The notes under the pieces were generated by a model, which saw only the letters and a program-made list of their open reading frames with translations, did not search any database and was not told where the DNA came from. A program made the position numbers and the translations under genes. Source: Cyprinodon diabolis (taxonomy: Eukaryota; Chordata; Actinopteri; Cyprinodontiformes; Cyprinodontidae). From it: a stretch of DNA of 64,000 nucleotides. Location: the NCBI GenBank assembly GCA_030533445.1, contig CM060070.1:47204385-47268384 (forward strand), given 5' to 3'. Of this stretch, positions 23,301 through 35,300 are shown one piece after another. The number at the start of each line of letters is the position of its first letter. Within the stretch, counting starts at the first letter, position 1.

Positions 23301-26300
23301 ATCCCATAGAGATCCAATCACATCAGGTCACCTTATAGATCCAGATCAATCAGATCCTCCAGATTAAAGGTTGAAAGTTTCTAGCGGGTTGCATCCAGTC
23401 ACACTTTACAGGATGAAAGCAAGCAATCCCTCACACTGAGCATGCACTCGGCGACAGTGGAGAGGAAGAAACCTCCAGCAGAAACATAGAGGCACAGATC
23501 TATAAAGACTTTCTATATTAGCAAAGCTAACGGTAAGCTAGCTCCACAGGTATCCATCTAGGAAAGAAGGTTAATCAGACAAGCTCTGATCCAGTTTGGA
23601 AGTGGGATCAGATGTGGGTCCGGAGGAAGGTTCCACGGTAAAGGTCCCGGCGCTGTTCGCAGTCGGGGTCCAAAGTCACCAAGTGTGGGATTTCAGTCTA
23701 AGTCACATGACCTGAGTCCACGCCTCAGGCCGATGGCCACAGTTCCACTGGTGGGAACACACTGATCCCCTTTATCCTTAACATGGTTGAGCTGATGAGT
23801 GCAGCTCATCGCTATGGCAACAGCCAGCATCCAGATACAGGAAAGGCACGGAGAACAGGTGTTTCAAATGCTCCGTCATTGGGCACTAGAACGTCTACAT
23901 GATGGAACATTCCTTCCTGTGATTGGCAGGCGTCAGCGGCTGGCACCGCCTCCTATCACCTCCAGAGGGCGCTGCCAGGAGGGATCGTGCTGATGGAGCT
24001 GGCCTTTCAGGTGAGACATTTTCAGATGTTTAACGTTCCGACCCTTCCGAAATGTGGGGCCCTAGGCAAAGACAGGCAGGGGCCCTCTGAATGGAGAAGA
24101 CAACACATAAACAGCCCCATTCTCCAGATAGAGAAATGTTAATAGAATAGACATCCATTATCTGTTCTAGGTTTTGTCCCTCTCTTCTTGTCCCTTTTCT
24201 TCTTGTTTTCCTCTCTATGTTTTGTCCTCAGCTGACTTTTCATGCTGTCTCTAAAGGAATGAAAGATTTTTTTCCAAGCACTAAGCTCCCTTAGCTGATT
24301 GCTCCTTCCTGTGTTTCCAAAAAGGCCAAAGTAAATAACCCAGTCCTTCTTTTCACTGTAGACAAGCCATGATCTGCTTATCTGTTCTCCATTTTTCATT
24401 TGGATGAAATAATAGCTGCATGAATCATGACAGCAGACAAGATAGAGGAGAGCAGGAGGCGGGGTTACCAATCTACTTGCTCTGGAGAGCAGAGTTCGCT
24501 GCTTTTAGATGTTGTCTCCAAAGTCTCCAGTAACAGAAAAAAGTCTCTAGATTTGGCGCTAGGAGCTTTTTAGAAATCAAAGTGCTAGAGGGGTCTGAAA
24601 AGTGGCTAAATATAGCGACTAAAGCGCTAAGTTGGCAACACTGCTCTTTGCATGGTTTGTTTTCAAATGGTTTGCTGCTGTCTGTTTGGACCTTTCTGAA
24701 CATGTGCAGCAAATGGACTGATCCAATATGGTGGACACTGAAGGGGGGGGCTGAGACACACTTAATATTATCAGCGTTCTGATGGCATTTTAGCCAAAGG
24801 ATTTTTTATCAAAAACATAATTAATGTGCACAAATAAGGAATAGTTGTATTAACCGTACATGGAAACAGAGTAGAATGTCAGATGCTAACAGGTTCCTGC
24901 TGCTTTTCTTTCTCTCAGGGATCCTACTTCTGTGTCAAGCAGTACGCGCTGGAGTGTTCCCGCATCCCCATGGGTCAGACGGTCAACTCCCAGGTAAACA
25001 GACCCCCCCACACACACACATGCATGAATGATCAAAACAAGACCAGACATGCGCTGCTGCACCTCCATTACGGCCCCTCCCGGTTCTCAGAGGTCAGGAC
25101 GGCTGCCGCCACAGGAACCCCAGTCAGTAGCAGACATGTTCAGGGTGGATCGGCTGACTGACTCTATGATCACCGCATTTAGCTTCAGATGAAGGGCAGA
25201 ACCAATGAGAGAAAGGAAGGAAGCTGGTCTGCTGGACTCAGAAACTTTTTCCAGCTTTATTTTTCTCTGAAAGATGATTTAAAGGTTGAAGGCTTGTGGT
25301 TGTTCCTAGTTCTACAGATGTGTGAATCCTGTTAGAGAGGAAAGATTTTCACGTCTCTTCGGATCATATGAGCTGATTTAATATTAACAAGTTAACTGAA
25401 GCTCCTTTGGTTGAACAGGTTTATGAAGAATCCTTCTCTGTGAAATCATCTCCAGAGCTTCTAGAAGAGTTCCTAGAACAGGCCCGGTGTTCTGTCAGAC
25501 CAGCATACCCTGTCAGACAGGGTATGCTTTAGTTCATAACTTTAGTTTTGTACAAAAAATAGATTTTAAACTACCTCAACAGGCGTGTATCCCTTTAGTC
25601 ATGTACAAAAAAAATATTTAATCACTTACTTTTTTGGTGTTTTTTGAAGTGTATGTCGATCTGACCATAAATAGTTCTTTTGTACATGACTAAAGGGATA
25701 CACGCCCGTACAAAACTATAGGGATAAACACAAATCTGACGTCTTGCGGAGGCATATTGACTATAGTTAGGGCGACAGTGGCGTTGGATGTCGAAGGATT
25801 GACGGTTCAAGCCCCGACTCTGACTTTCAGTGTCGTTGTGTCCTTGGGCAAGACACTTCACCTGCATTGTCTACTGATGGTGGTCAGAGGGCCCGGTGGC
25901 GCCAGTGTACGGCAGCCCCGCTTCTGTCAGTGAGCCCCAGGGCAGCTGTGGCTACAATGTAGCTTGCCACCATCAGTGTGTGAGTGTGTGAATGAATGGG
26001 TGAATGAATGTAGTGTAAAGCGCTTTGGTCAAGTCTCCTGACTTGAAAAAAGGCGCTATATAAGTACAGGCCATTTACCATTTACCATAGGTATGCTGGT
26101 CTGACAGAACACTGTCCTTCTTTATCAGCAGGTTGAGCTTCTTTCAGCTGGGACACAGGTTCAACCTCCATCCAGTGGATGGAGGATGAACAGTGTGAAC
26201 CAGAGACCACCCCGATGAGTCAAATGTTTCCTGTAGAGTCGGATAACATGTTAGGTGGAGTGAGTGTTCAGCGATTAGAATATTTCCTCAGAGTAAAAGA

Positions 26301-29300
26301 AAGATCAAATTGAACTGATGACCCATTCATTCCCATCAGATGCTTATTTTGGTCCAGAAGTGAACCATCTTAAGCAACATACTGTTCATCAGTAATGCTG
26401 AGGACCACTATAAAGTTCTGAAACCCTCGGAAGGCGGGACAAAACCATCTTGGTCACTGTTGTCATAGAAAAATGATCATCAGCAAAACTAGACATAAAA
26501 CAGGCGAGAACTTTCAAACGTTCTTCATTGAACCTGTGCAAGGACCTCCATCTAGTGTCTGCAGTTCTGAGCTGATCATAGTCAAACATTCGGATGCCTA
26601 GACTTAATTCAGTTCAGTTTATTTCTATAGCGGCAATTCACAACACACGTCAGCTCAAGGCACTTTCCAGTTCACCAGATCATCCAGTCAGATTGATTCA
26701 AAGTTTTCTATCTAAGGAAAACCAGTTGATTGGGGTCCCCATGTCCTCCAGCAGTCTAAGCCTATAGCAGCAGAACTATAGAGATAGCTCAGGATAACCT
26801 GAGCCACTCTAACTAGAAGCTTTATCAAAAAGGAAAGTTTTAAGCCTAGCCTTAAAAGTAGACAGGGTGTCTGCCTCACGGACTAAAACTGGTAGTTGGT
26901 TCCACAGGAGAGGAGCCTGATAACTAAAAGATCTGCCTCCCATTCTACTTTTAGAAATTCTAGGAACCACTAGTAAACCTGCAGATTGAGAGCGAAGTGC
27001 TCTGTTAGGAACATAAGGAACAATCAGATCTCTGATATCAGATGGAGCTTGGCCATTTAAGGCTTTATATGTGAGAAGGAGGATTTTAAATTCTATTCTA
27101 GATTTAACATGAAGCCAATGAAGAGAAGCCAGGATAGGAGAGATGTGATCTCTTAAAAGACTGGTTTACCTTTGGCTGGTATGTAAGCAAGAACAGTGAA
27201 ATCTCCATCACACTATTCTGCAGACAGTAAGAAGAATTGAGTCTCCTGGAGAGATGAATGGGCCTAGATGAGGAATATCTAGTTGTCTGGATCAGAGTTC
27301 CTGATCTGCTCCTGGTTTTGTTTGGTCCATCTCCTGCTTTCTCTTCTAACTTGAAATCTATAATATAACCTACACTTTGGCTCAACTCTCCACTCACTGG
27401 ACTGTGTTGCTCTAAGGAGCTGCAGCTGTTTTTGGTTCACTTAGTTAACAGTTTGCTTCAGTGGAAGGAAAACAGAAAAGAATGGAGAGAAAGAATGTGA
27501 AGAGAGAAAAGTGCAATATCCTAGAAGTCTGCATCAGGAGAGAAACAGGAAAAAAGACAGATCGAGTTAGAGAGAAGCACACAGTACCGATCAATACAGA
27601 CAGTCTGTAAACACCTGAACCCAAACACCTGTAGGTTGGTGTCCTCTATAGAGGAAACTGAAAACAGTTTCAGCCCAAATACAACCTAGAGGTTGCTCCT
27701 TTCAATAAAACCAGCCTGGATATAAACCTCTACTGAAACCCATGTTAAAGGCATCAAACATTTCCATGGATGGACATGTCACAGGGAAACGACTTCATTA
27801 CAGCAAAGAAAGAACATTAGCTTCCAGCAAAACCTGAACCAGGCGACTAAAGGAACCATACACAAAGATCGCTGACCCAGAAGGCCAGCAGAGAAACAAA
27901 CCGTTTTCTCTGAGTTATAGACCACCTACAAAAAGTTAAAAGCCAGATGTTACCTTTACTGTAGACTGAACGAGCCGATCACTGGCCACAGGGGGAACAG
28001 TAAATTCAGAGCATCTGTGCTTTCATCTGTTTCTCAGCACTGAGATACTAGATTGGTTACTAGTTGCTTATTTGGAAAGAAATAGTTGACAGAAAGGTCT
28101 GAAAGATCACTAAATGTAGCGATTAGGCTGATAACTGTGCTTCCATGACTTAAAGCATAATTGAACCAGTAACCCTGCAGCTAGCTGCTCCTCATCTTCC
28201 AGAGGGAAATCTCTGCATCCCACATGCCCTACAAAGACTGAACAAACTCGTGATTTTAGTTTCAGACGAGACATAAAGGAAGTAAAATCCCATTTAGTGG
28301 AAACTAAAGGCACTTTCCAGTTCACCAGATCATCCAGTCAGATTGATTCAAAGTTTTCTATCTAAGGAAAACCAGCTGATTGCATCGACTCATTGACTCT
28401 TCAGCAATCCCTCACAGTAAGCATGCTTGTAGCGACAGTGGAGAGGAAAAACTCCCTTTGAACAGGAAGAAACCTCCAGCAGAACCAGGCTCAGTGTGAG
28501 CGGCCATCTGCTGAGGGCCACTGGGGTTCAAGGAGACAGAAGCAGATATAGAAAAAGAAGCATAGAAGCTCTGATCTGTAAATACTTTTGATGATAGAAA
28601 AGTCAATGGTAAACTAGTTCCAGAGATGGCTCTGCTGGGAAAGAAACGGTTAAATAGACAAGCTCTGAGCCACTCATGGGAAATCCTCTCCAGGATGGAG
28701 TCGCAGCCAAACAGGAACAGACCAGATGAAGCTACTATGAGAAAAAGCAGAGAGAGCAGAACGTTAGAGATTGAACTAACAGATTCTGCAGAGTGGGAGA
28801 ATAGAGATAGAATGATGAAAAAGGGGTCCCTATGTCCTCCAGCAATCTAAGCCTATAGCAGCATAACTGTAGAGATAGCTCAGGATAACCTGAGTCATGC
28901 CAACTATAAGCAACATCGTCTGCTTCTGATTTCAAGACTTCATTAAAAAAACTTATCAGCTTAAAAATGTTAGTTCAGATATTACCTGGTAGCAGATTAG
29001 CTGATCCGCTCCCACCACTGAACATTTCAGAATCATACATTGTAATAATAAACAGTTTCAAGCCTTTTATGAGGTTGTATTTAGCTAGCATGCTATCTCA
29101 AAGCTAACTGGAGTTGCAGTAATGGACTAGACCAGTAGGAAGCCTCCTGAGACAGGTGGGAGGCCTCACTAGACCAATGGGAATCCTAATCAGACCAGTG
29201 GAGCCTCATTACAGACATTTAAAGCCTCATTAGACCAATGGGAAGCCTCATCAGACCAGTGGGAAGCCTCATCCGACCAATGAGAAGCCTCATTAGAACA

Positions 29301-32300
29301 ATGAGAAGCCTCATTAGACCAGTGGGAAGCCTTATTAGACCAATGGGAAGCCTCATTAGACCAATGGGAATCCCAATCAGACAAGTGAGAAGCCTCAATA
29401 GACACGTAAGAAGCCTCATTAGAGACGTAGGAAGCCTCATTAGACCAGTGAGAAGCCTCATTTGACGAGTGGGAAGCCTCATTAGACCAATGGGAAGCCT
29501 CATTAGACCAATGGGAAGCCCCATTAGACCAATGGGAAGCCTCATTAGACCAATGGGAAGCCTCATTAGACCAATGGGAAGCCTCATTAGACCAATGGGA
29601 ATCCTAATCAGACAAGTGAGAAGCCTCAATAGACACGTAGGAAACCTCATTAGACACGTAGGAAGCCTCATTAGACCAGTGAGAAGCCTCATTAGACCAG
29701 TGAGAAGCCTCATTAGACCAGTGAGAAGCCTCATTAGACGAGTGGGAAGCCTCATTTGACGAGTGGGAAGCCCCATTTGACGAGTGGGAAGCCCCATTTG
29801 ACGAGTGGGAAGCCCCATTAGACAAGTGGGAAGCCCCATTAGACCAATGGGAAGCCCCATTACACCAGTGGGAAGCCTCATTAGACCAGTGGGAAGCCTC
29901 ATTAGACCAATGGGAAGCCTCATTAGACCAATGGGAGGCCTCATTAGACCAATGGGAAGCCTCATTAGACCAATGGGAAGCCTCATTAGACCAATGGGAA
30001 GCCTCATTAGACATATGGGAGGCCTCATTAGACCAATGGGAAGCCTCATTAGACCAGTGGGAAGCCTCATTAGACCAGTGGAGCCTCATTAGACCAATGG
30101 GAGGCCTCATTAGACCAATGGGAGGCCTCATTAGACCAATGGGAAGCCTCATTAGACCAGTGGGAAGCCTCATTAGACCAATGGGAAGCCTCATTAGACC
30201 AATGGGAAGCCTCATTAGACCAATGGGAAGCCTCATTAGACAAATGGGAGGCCTCATTAGACCAATGGGAAGCCTCATTAGACCAGTGGGAAGCCTCATT
30301 AGACCAGTGGAGCCTCATTAGACCAATGGGAAGCCTCATTAGACCAGTGGGAAGCCCCATTACACCAGTGGGAAGCCTCATTAGACCAATGGGAAGCCTC
30401 ATTAGACCAATGGGAGGCCTCATTAGACCAATGGGAAGCCTCATTAGACCAGTGGGGAGCCTCATTAGACCAATGGGAAGCCTCATTAGACCAGTGGGAA
30501 GCCTCTTTAGACCAGTGGGAAGCCCCATTAGACCAGTGGGAAGCCTCTTTAGACCAGTGGGAAGCCTCATTAGACCAATGGGAGGCCTCATTAGACCAGT
30601 GGGAAGCCTCATTAGACCAGTGGGAAGCCTCATTAGACCAGTGGAGCCTCATTAGACCAATGGGAGGCCTCATTAGACCAATGGGAGGCCTCATTAGACC
30701 AATGGGAAGCCTCATTAGACCAGTGGGAAGCCTCATTAGACCAATGGGAAGCCTCATTAGACAAATGGGAGGCCTCATTAGACCAATGGGAAGCCTCATT
30801 AGACCAGTGGGAAGCCTCATTAGACCAGTGGGAAGCCTCATTAGACCAGTGGAGCCTCATTAGACCAATGGGAAGCCTCATTAGACCAGTGGGAAGCCCC
30901 ATTACACCAGTGGGAAGCCTCATTAGACCAATGGGAAGCCTCATTAGACCAATGGGAGGCCTCATTAGACCAATGGGAAGCCTCATTAGACCAGTGGGGA
31001 GCCTCATTAGACCAATGGGAAGCCTCATTAGACCAGTGGGAAGCCTCTTTAGACCAGTGGGAAGCCCCATTAGACCAGTGGGAAGCCTCTTTAGACCAGT
31101 GGGAAGCCTCATTAGACCAATGGGAAGCCCCATTAGACAAGTGGGAAGCCTCATTAGACCAGTGGGAAGCCTCATTAGACCAATGGGAAGCCTCTTTAGA
31201 CCAGTGGGAAGCCTCATTAGACCAATGGGAGGCCTCATTAGACCAATGGGAGGCCTCATTAGACCAGTGGGAAGCCTCATTAGACCAGTGGAGCCTCATT
31301 AGACCAATGGGATGCCTCATTAGACCAGTGGGAAGCCTCTTTAGACCAGTGGGAAGCCTCTTTAGACCAGTGGGAAGCCCCATTAGACCAGTGGGAAGCC
31401 TCTTTAGACAAGTGGGAAGCCCCATTAGACCAGTGGGAAGCCCCATTAGACCAGTGGGAAGCCCCATTAGACCAGTGGGAAGCCCCATTAGACCAGTGGG
31501 AAGCCCCATTAGACCAGTGGGAAGCCTCATTAGACCAATGGAAAGCCCCATTAGACAAGTGGGAAGCCCCATTAGACCAGTGGGAAGCCTCTTTAGACCC
31601 GTGGGAAGCCTCTTTAGACCAGTGGGAAGTCTCATCAGACCAGTGGAGCTGAGCTGCATGGTCTGCAGAGGTCAGCAATTCCAGACCTCTACTTTTCCAC
31701 TGGTCTTTAGAGCCTTTCTGTGGTGTTTCACACACTAAGCATTGGCTCCTGGTTCCTCGTCAGAAGAACCAAATTCTAGCTGTGCTGTTTGTTTAACCAT
31801 CCATGAGAACAAAACCATGTTCTGACACACATGTAGGAAATCATGGATCCTTCTTCTCATCCATCTGTCTGTCTTTATGTCTGCCAAGTCCCACCTCATG
31901 TCATCTCTCCATCAGGGCACCCTCCTCACCAAACCTCGTTGCAAGCCGTTTCCAGACGCCGCCCCAGTGTGTGACTGTGCGGTATGTTCCTGCTCTTCTT
32001 CAGGGGTGTCTCACTTCAATCAGGCTTCACCCCTGATTGCCAATCTGCTTGCTGCATCAGTCTTCATCTTTCTATCCAAATCTCTCCTTCTTTCTTGTCC
32101 AAATATTGGATCAGAATCCTTAGTTTGTTGTTCTGCTCCACCTGTGTCAGTGACAAAACGTCATCCTAGATTAGCCCCAACCAACTCCTGACTTCAAAGC
32201 CTAGAAGTGAATCTAGTGGCCATCTTGTTGCCCTCCAGGTGTGAGGCAGACCTCTCTGTGATTTCCCTTCCTTTCTCCACTCTCAGCACTCTCAGCACTT

Positions 32301-35300
32301 CGGACGGGTCTCGACATGTTCTGTAGTACCAGCGAAGACACGCCTGGCCAATCAGGATGCGGCAGGATGTAAGGATGTAAGATTAGATCTAATAGATGGA
32401 GGGAGATCATCAATGGTCTTGTTGGTCTTCCATTTTATTCCAGTCCTTTTCTTCCCACCAACCTGCTTCCTGTTGAAGGTTCTCTCTTCCAAGCTTGGTG
32501 CAGGTCTAAAGTTTCCCTGCTGATGTCCTTCAGCAGCTCCTTGGTCTTGGCCATGGTTTAGTTTAGACTTTGACTGTTTGAGACTAACAGGTGTATTATA
32601 TTTAGATAATGAGTTCCAATGATACAGGTCATGAGTAGAGGACAGATGAGCTTCTAGAATAAGTTACAGGTCTGTGAGGAACAGACATCTGAATGCTTTG
32701 GTAGTGACCAAATACTAATTTTCCACCATAATTTACTAATTAAAAAGAACCCTATAATGTGATTTCCTGGATTTTTTTGTCTCTCATCATTGAAGTGTGC
32801 TGATGAAGATTCTCAGTCATCTAGGTCATAGTCATTCCAAAAAACAACCACTGGACTTTCAAGTTTGAAGACGTTTTGCTTCCCATCCTGGAAGCTTTCT
32901 CAATTCAAAATGTCTGGATTAGCGTTGAGTTCCAGGTTTACAGAGTAGCCCAACAAAAGCTTTGTGATGGCTTAGAAAACATGCAAATTGAAGCTGGGAA
33001 ATAGGTCCACACCATAGGAATGGGGAGTCATTGAGGTTGTATTTGGCCTGCAAAACAGGCAAGATGTCTTTGTCCTATGCATGGCAATGAGGATTGAGAT
33101 GATAGCGGGAAGGAATCAATTCTATTAGTGCTCTGACCTTTATATTGGAGAAACCAAACAACCTCTCCACAGACGCAAGGCCCAACACAGGAGAGCGCCC
33201 TCCTCTGGACAAGACTCTGCGCTACATCTACACCTGATGGACAAAGGACATTCTTTGGAGGACCAGAATGTTCACATTTTGGACAAAGAAGACAGGTGGT
33301 TTGAGAGGGACGTGAAGGAAGCCATCTATGTTAAGAAAGAGAACCCAACCTTAAACAGTGGGAGGAGGGGCGGGAGGGGGGGGCTCAGATTTCAGCTTTC
33401 TAAAACTTACAATGCACATGGAGTTGATCCCTTCCCGCTATCATACTCCTCGTGGCCATGCAGGGGACCAAAACATCTTACCTGTTTAGCCAGGCCAGCA
33501 CTGACCGTAACGACTCTCCTTTTACAGAGGCATGGGCCAGTATTGGGTTTTGCAGACCTAAAACAACCTCAAAGACTCCGCACTCCTGAGGGGTGGATCT
33601 TTTATTGGTGCAATTTGCACGTTTTCTAAGCTACTTTGTTGGGCTGCTCTATAAGCCCAAATCTCAACGCTAATCCGGACATTTTGAATTGAGAAAGCTT
33701 TCTGGATAAAGAAATGAAACATCTTCAAACTTGGTAAACAAAGTCCAGTGGTCTGTTTTTTTAAACTCATCATTGAATTGAACATATAATGAAATTATAG
33801 AACTCTCATCTTTCTAAAAAGGAGAACTTGGACAATTAGTGGCTGACTGGATACCTAACTGTACCCCCGTACTTGCTTCCTGTTGGGACAGCCGTCAGAC
33901 GGCCCCGGGGTCAGTCCAGGCTGAGGAGCGGGTACCACGTCTCTACCAGATGTCCCTTCCACAAATGTACTCGGACCAAAGCTAACAGGTCCATGGACAT
34001 CTTAGCGCCTCCCCCAACTAATGTCTGATTCTGATGGAAAAGTTTTCCTTCTTCTTCTCTGGAGTCTTCTATCCAGCAGCCCATGATTGCTGGGAGGAAT
34101 TCTGAGCTGTAGAAACTCTGGCAGGTTTTATCTATGCATCTAAGGTTAGCAGAAGGTTAGAGTAGGTAAAGGGAACAAAGCTTGATGAAGGCCTGCTATG
34201 GCTCTGGAGCAGAGGCTCCTCATCCTGCAGGAGATGAGTATGCCTCTCTGTGATCGCTGCACCTGACAGCCTTTGTTCACCCTTCTGTTGCAGCTGTCCA
34301 TGCTCTTCACTGAGGAGTGTGATAAGGTCCGGGACCTGATGCACGTCCACTCCTTCAGCTATGACTTCCACCTGCGGGTCGCTCACCAGTACTTGGTCGG
34401 GTGCCACATGACGCTTCGACAGGGCTACCAGCTCACAGACTTCCTGGATGACTTCATCTGCCATTACCCGGATATTCCCAAGTTTGGCCGCAATCACGTC
34501 TTTCAAGGTGATACTGGTGACCTGTTGGTCAGCAGATGGTGGTAGAGAGCAGGAACTATGGTCTGTCAAGAAAGACCCAAATATTTAAGCCACTGTGATG
34601 ATGATGATGATGATGATGATGAACCAGAGTAGGTCAACAGTTTGTGATGTTTCTGTAAAGGAAGCTTCTCGGTCTCCACGGCGATGATAACAGCCCACCA
34701 GCTCTACAACTACATCATCGACCACGCCAGCACGTACAACATGAAGCCTCTCCGCATGTCCAAGGCTGCAGCCGCTGCTGACAGCAGAAAAGGGATGGCA
34801 GACCTGCATGAGTACGCGCTGGTGGCTCTGTGGAACAGGTCAGGACCCGTCCTGTTGCTCACCACGCCGTCCCGCTCCGTCTGTTGGACCTCAGATAACT
34901 GTCTCTGTTTTTCCTGTAGTTCTGGCTCCTACAAAGACCTGGAGGGCCTCCACCACCACGACGACTTCGACGTGTCTCTGGTGGTCTGCCATAATGCTGC
35001 TCCTTTCGAGGAGCAGTCTGATGGGGAGAGGCATTTGCTGAGGTAACGAAAAGGAACGATCCGACCAGAGAAGCTGTTAGCTATGGTTGGTAACATGTTT
35101 ATCAGACAGCAGCGAGTTTAAGGTTAATCCAACCATCCAGATCCGGCATCCACGATGTCTGTGGGTCTACATAGCAGTGACATTTTAAAGCCTGGGTGGT
35201 CTCTTAGAGAGGGGGTAGTCTCTTAGAACATGGGTGGTCCTTTAATAAGTGGGTGGTCCCTTAGAGCGTGGGTGGTCTCCCTGCTCAGCCAGAGCCAGAA

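Noticed and set aside
29219..31735. Long open frames on both strands encoding repeated HWSNEAS, LPTGLMR and GSLIRPM motifs
   Set aside because: The 21-bp repeat unit is divisible by three and lacks stops, so open frames on both strands follow automatically. There is no start context, splice structure or known family.
33237..33629. Host gene with a GIY-YIG domain
   Set aside because: The sequence is flanked by dispersed inverted repeats and truncated at the N-terminus; it fits a Penelope-like element.
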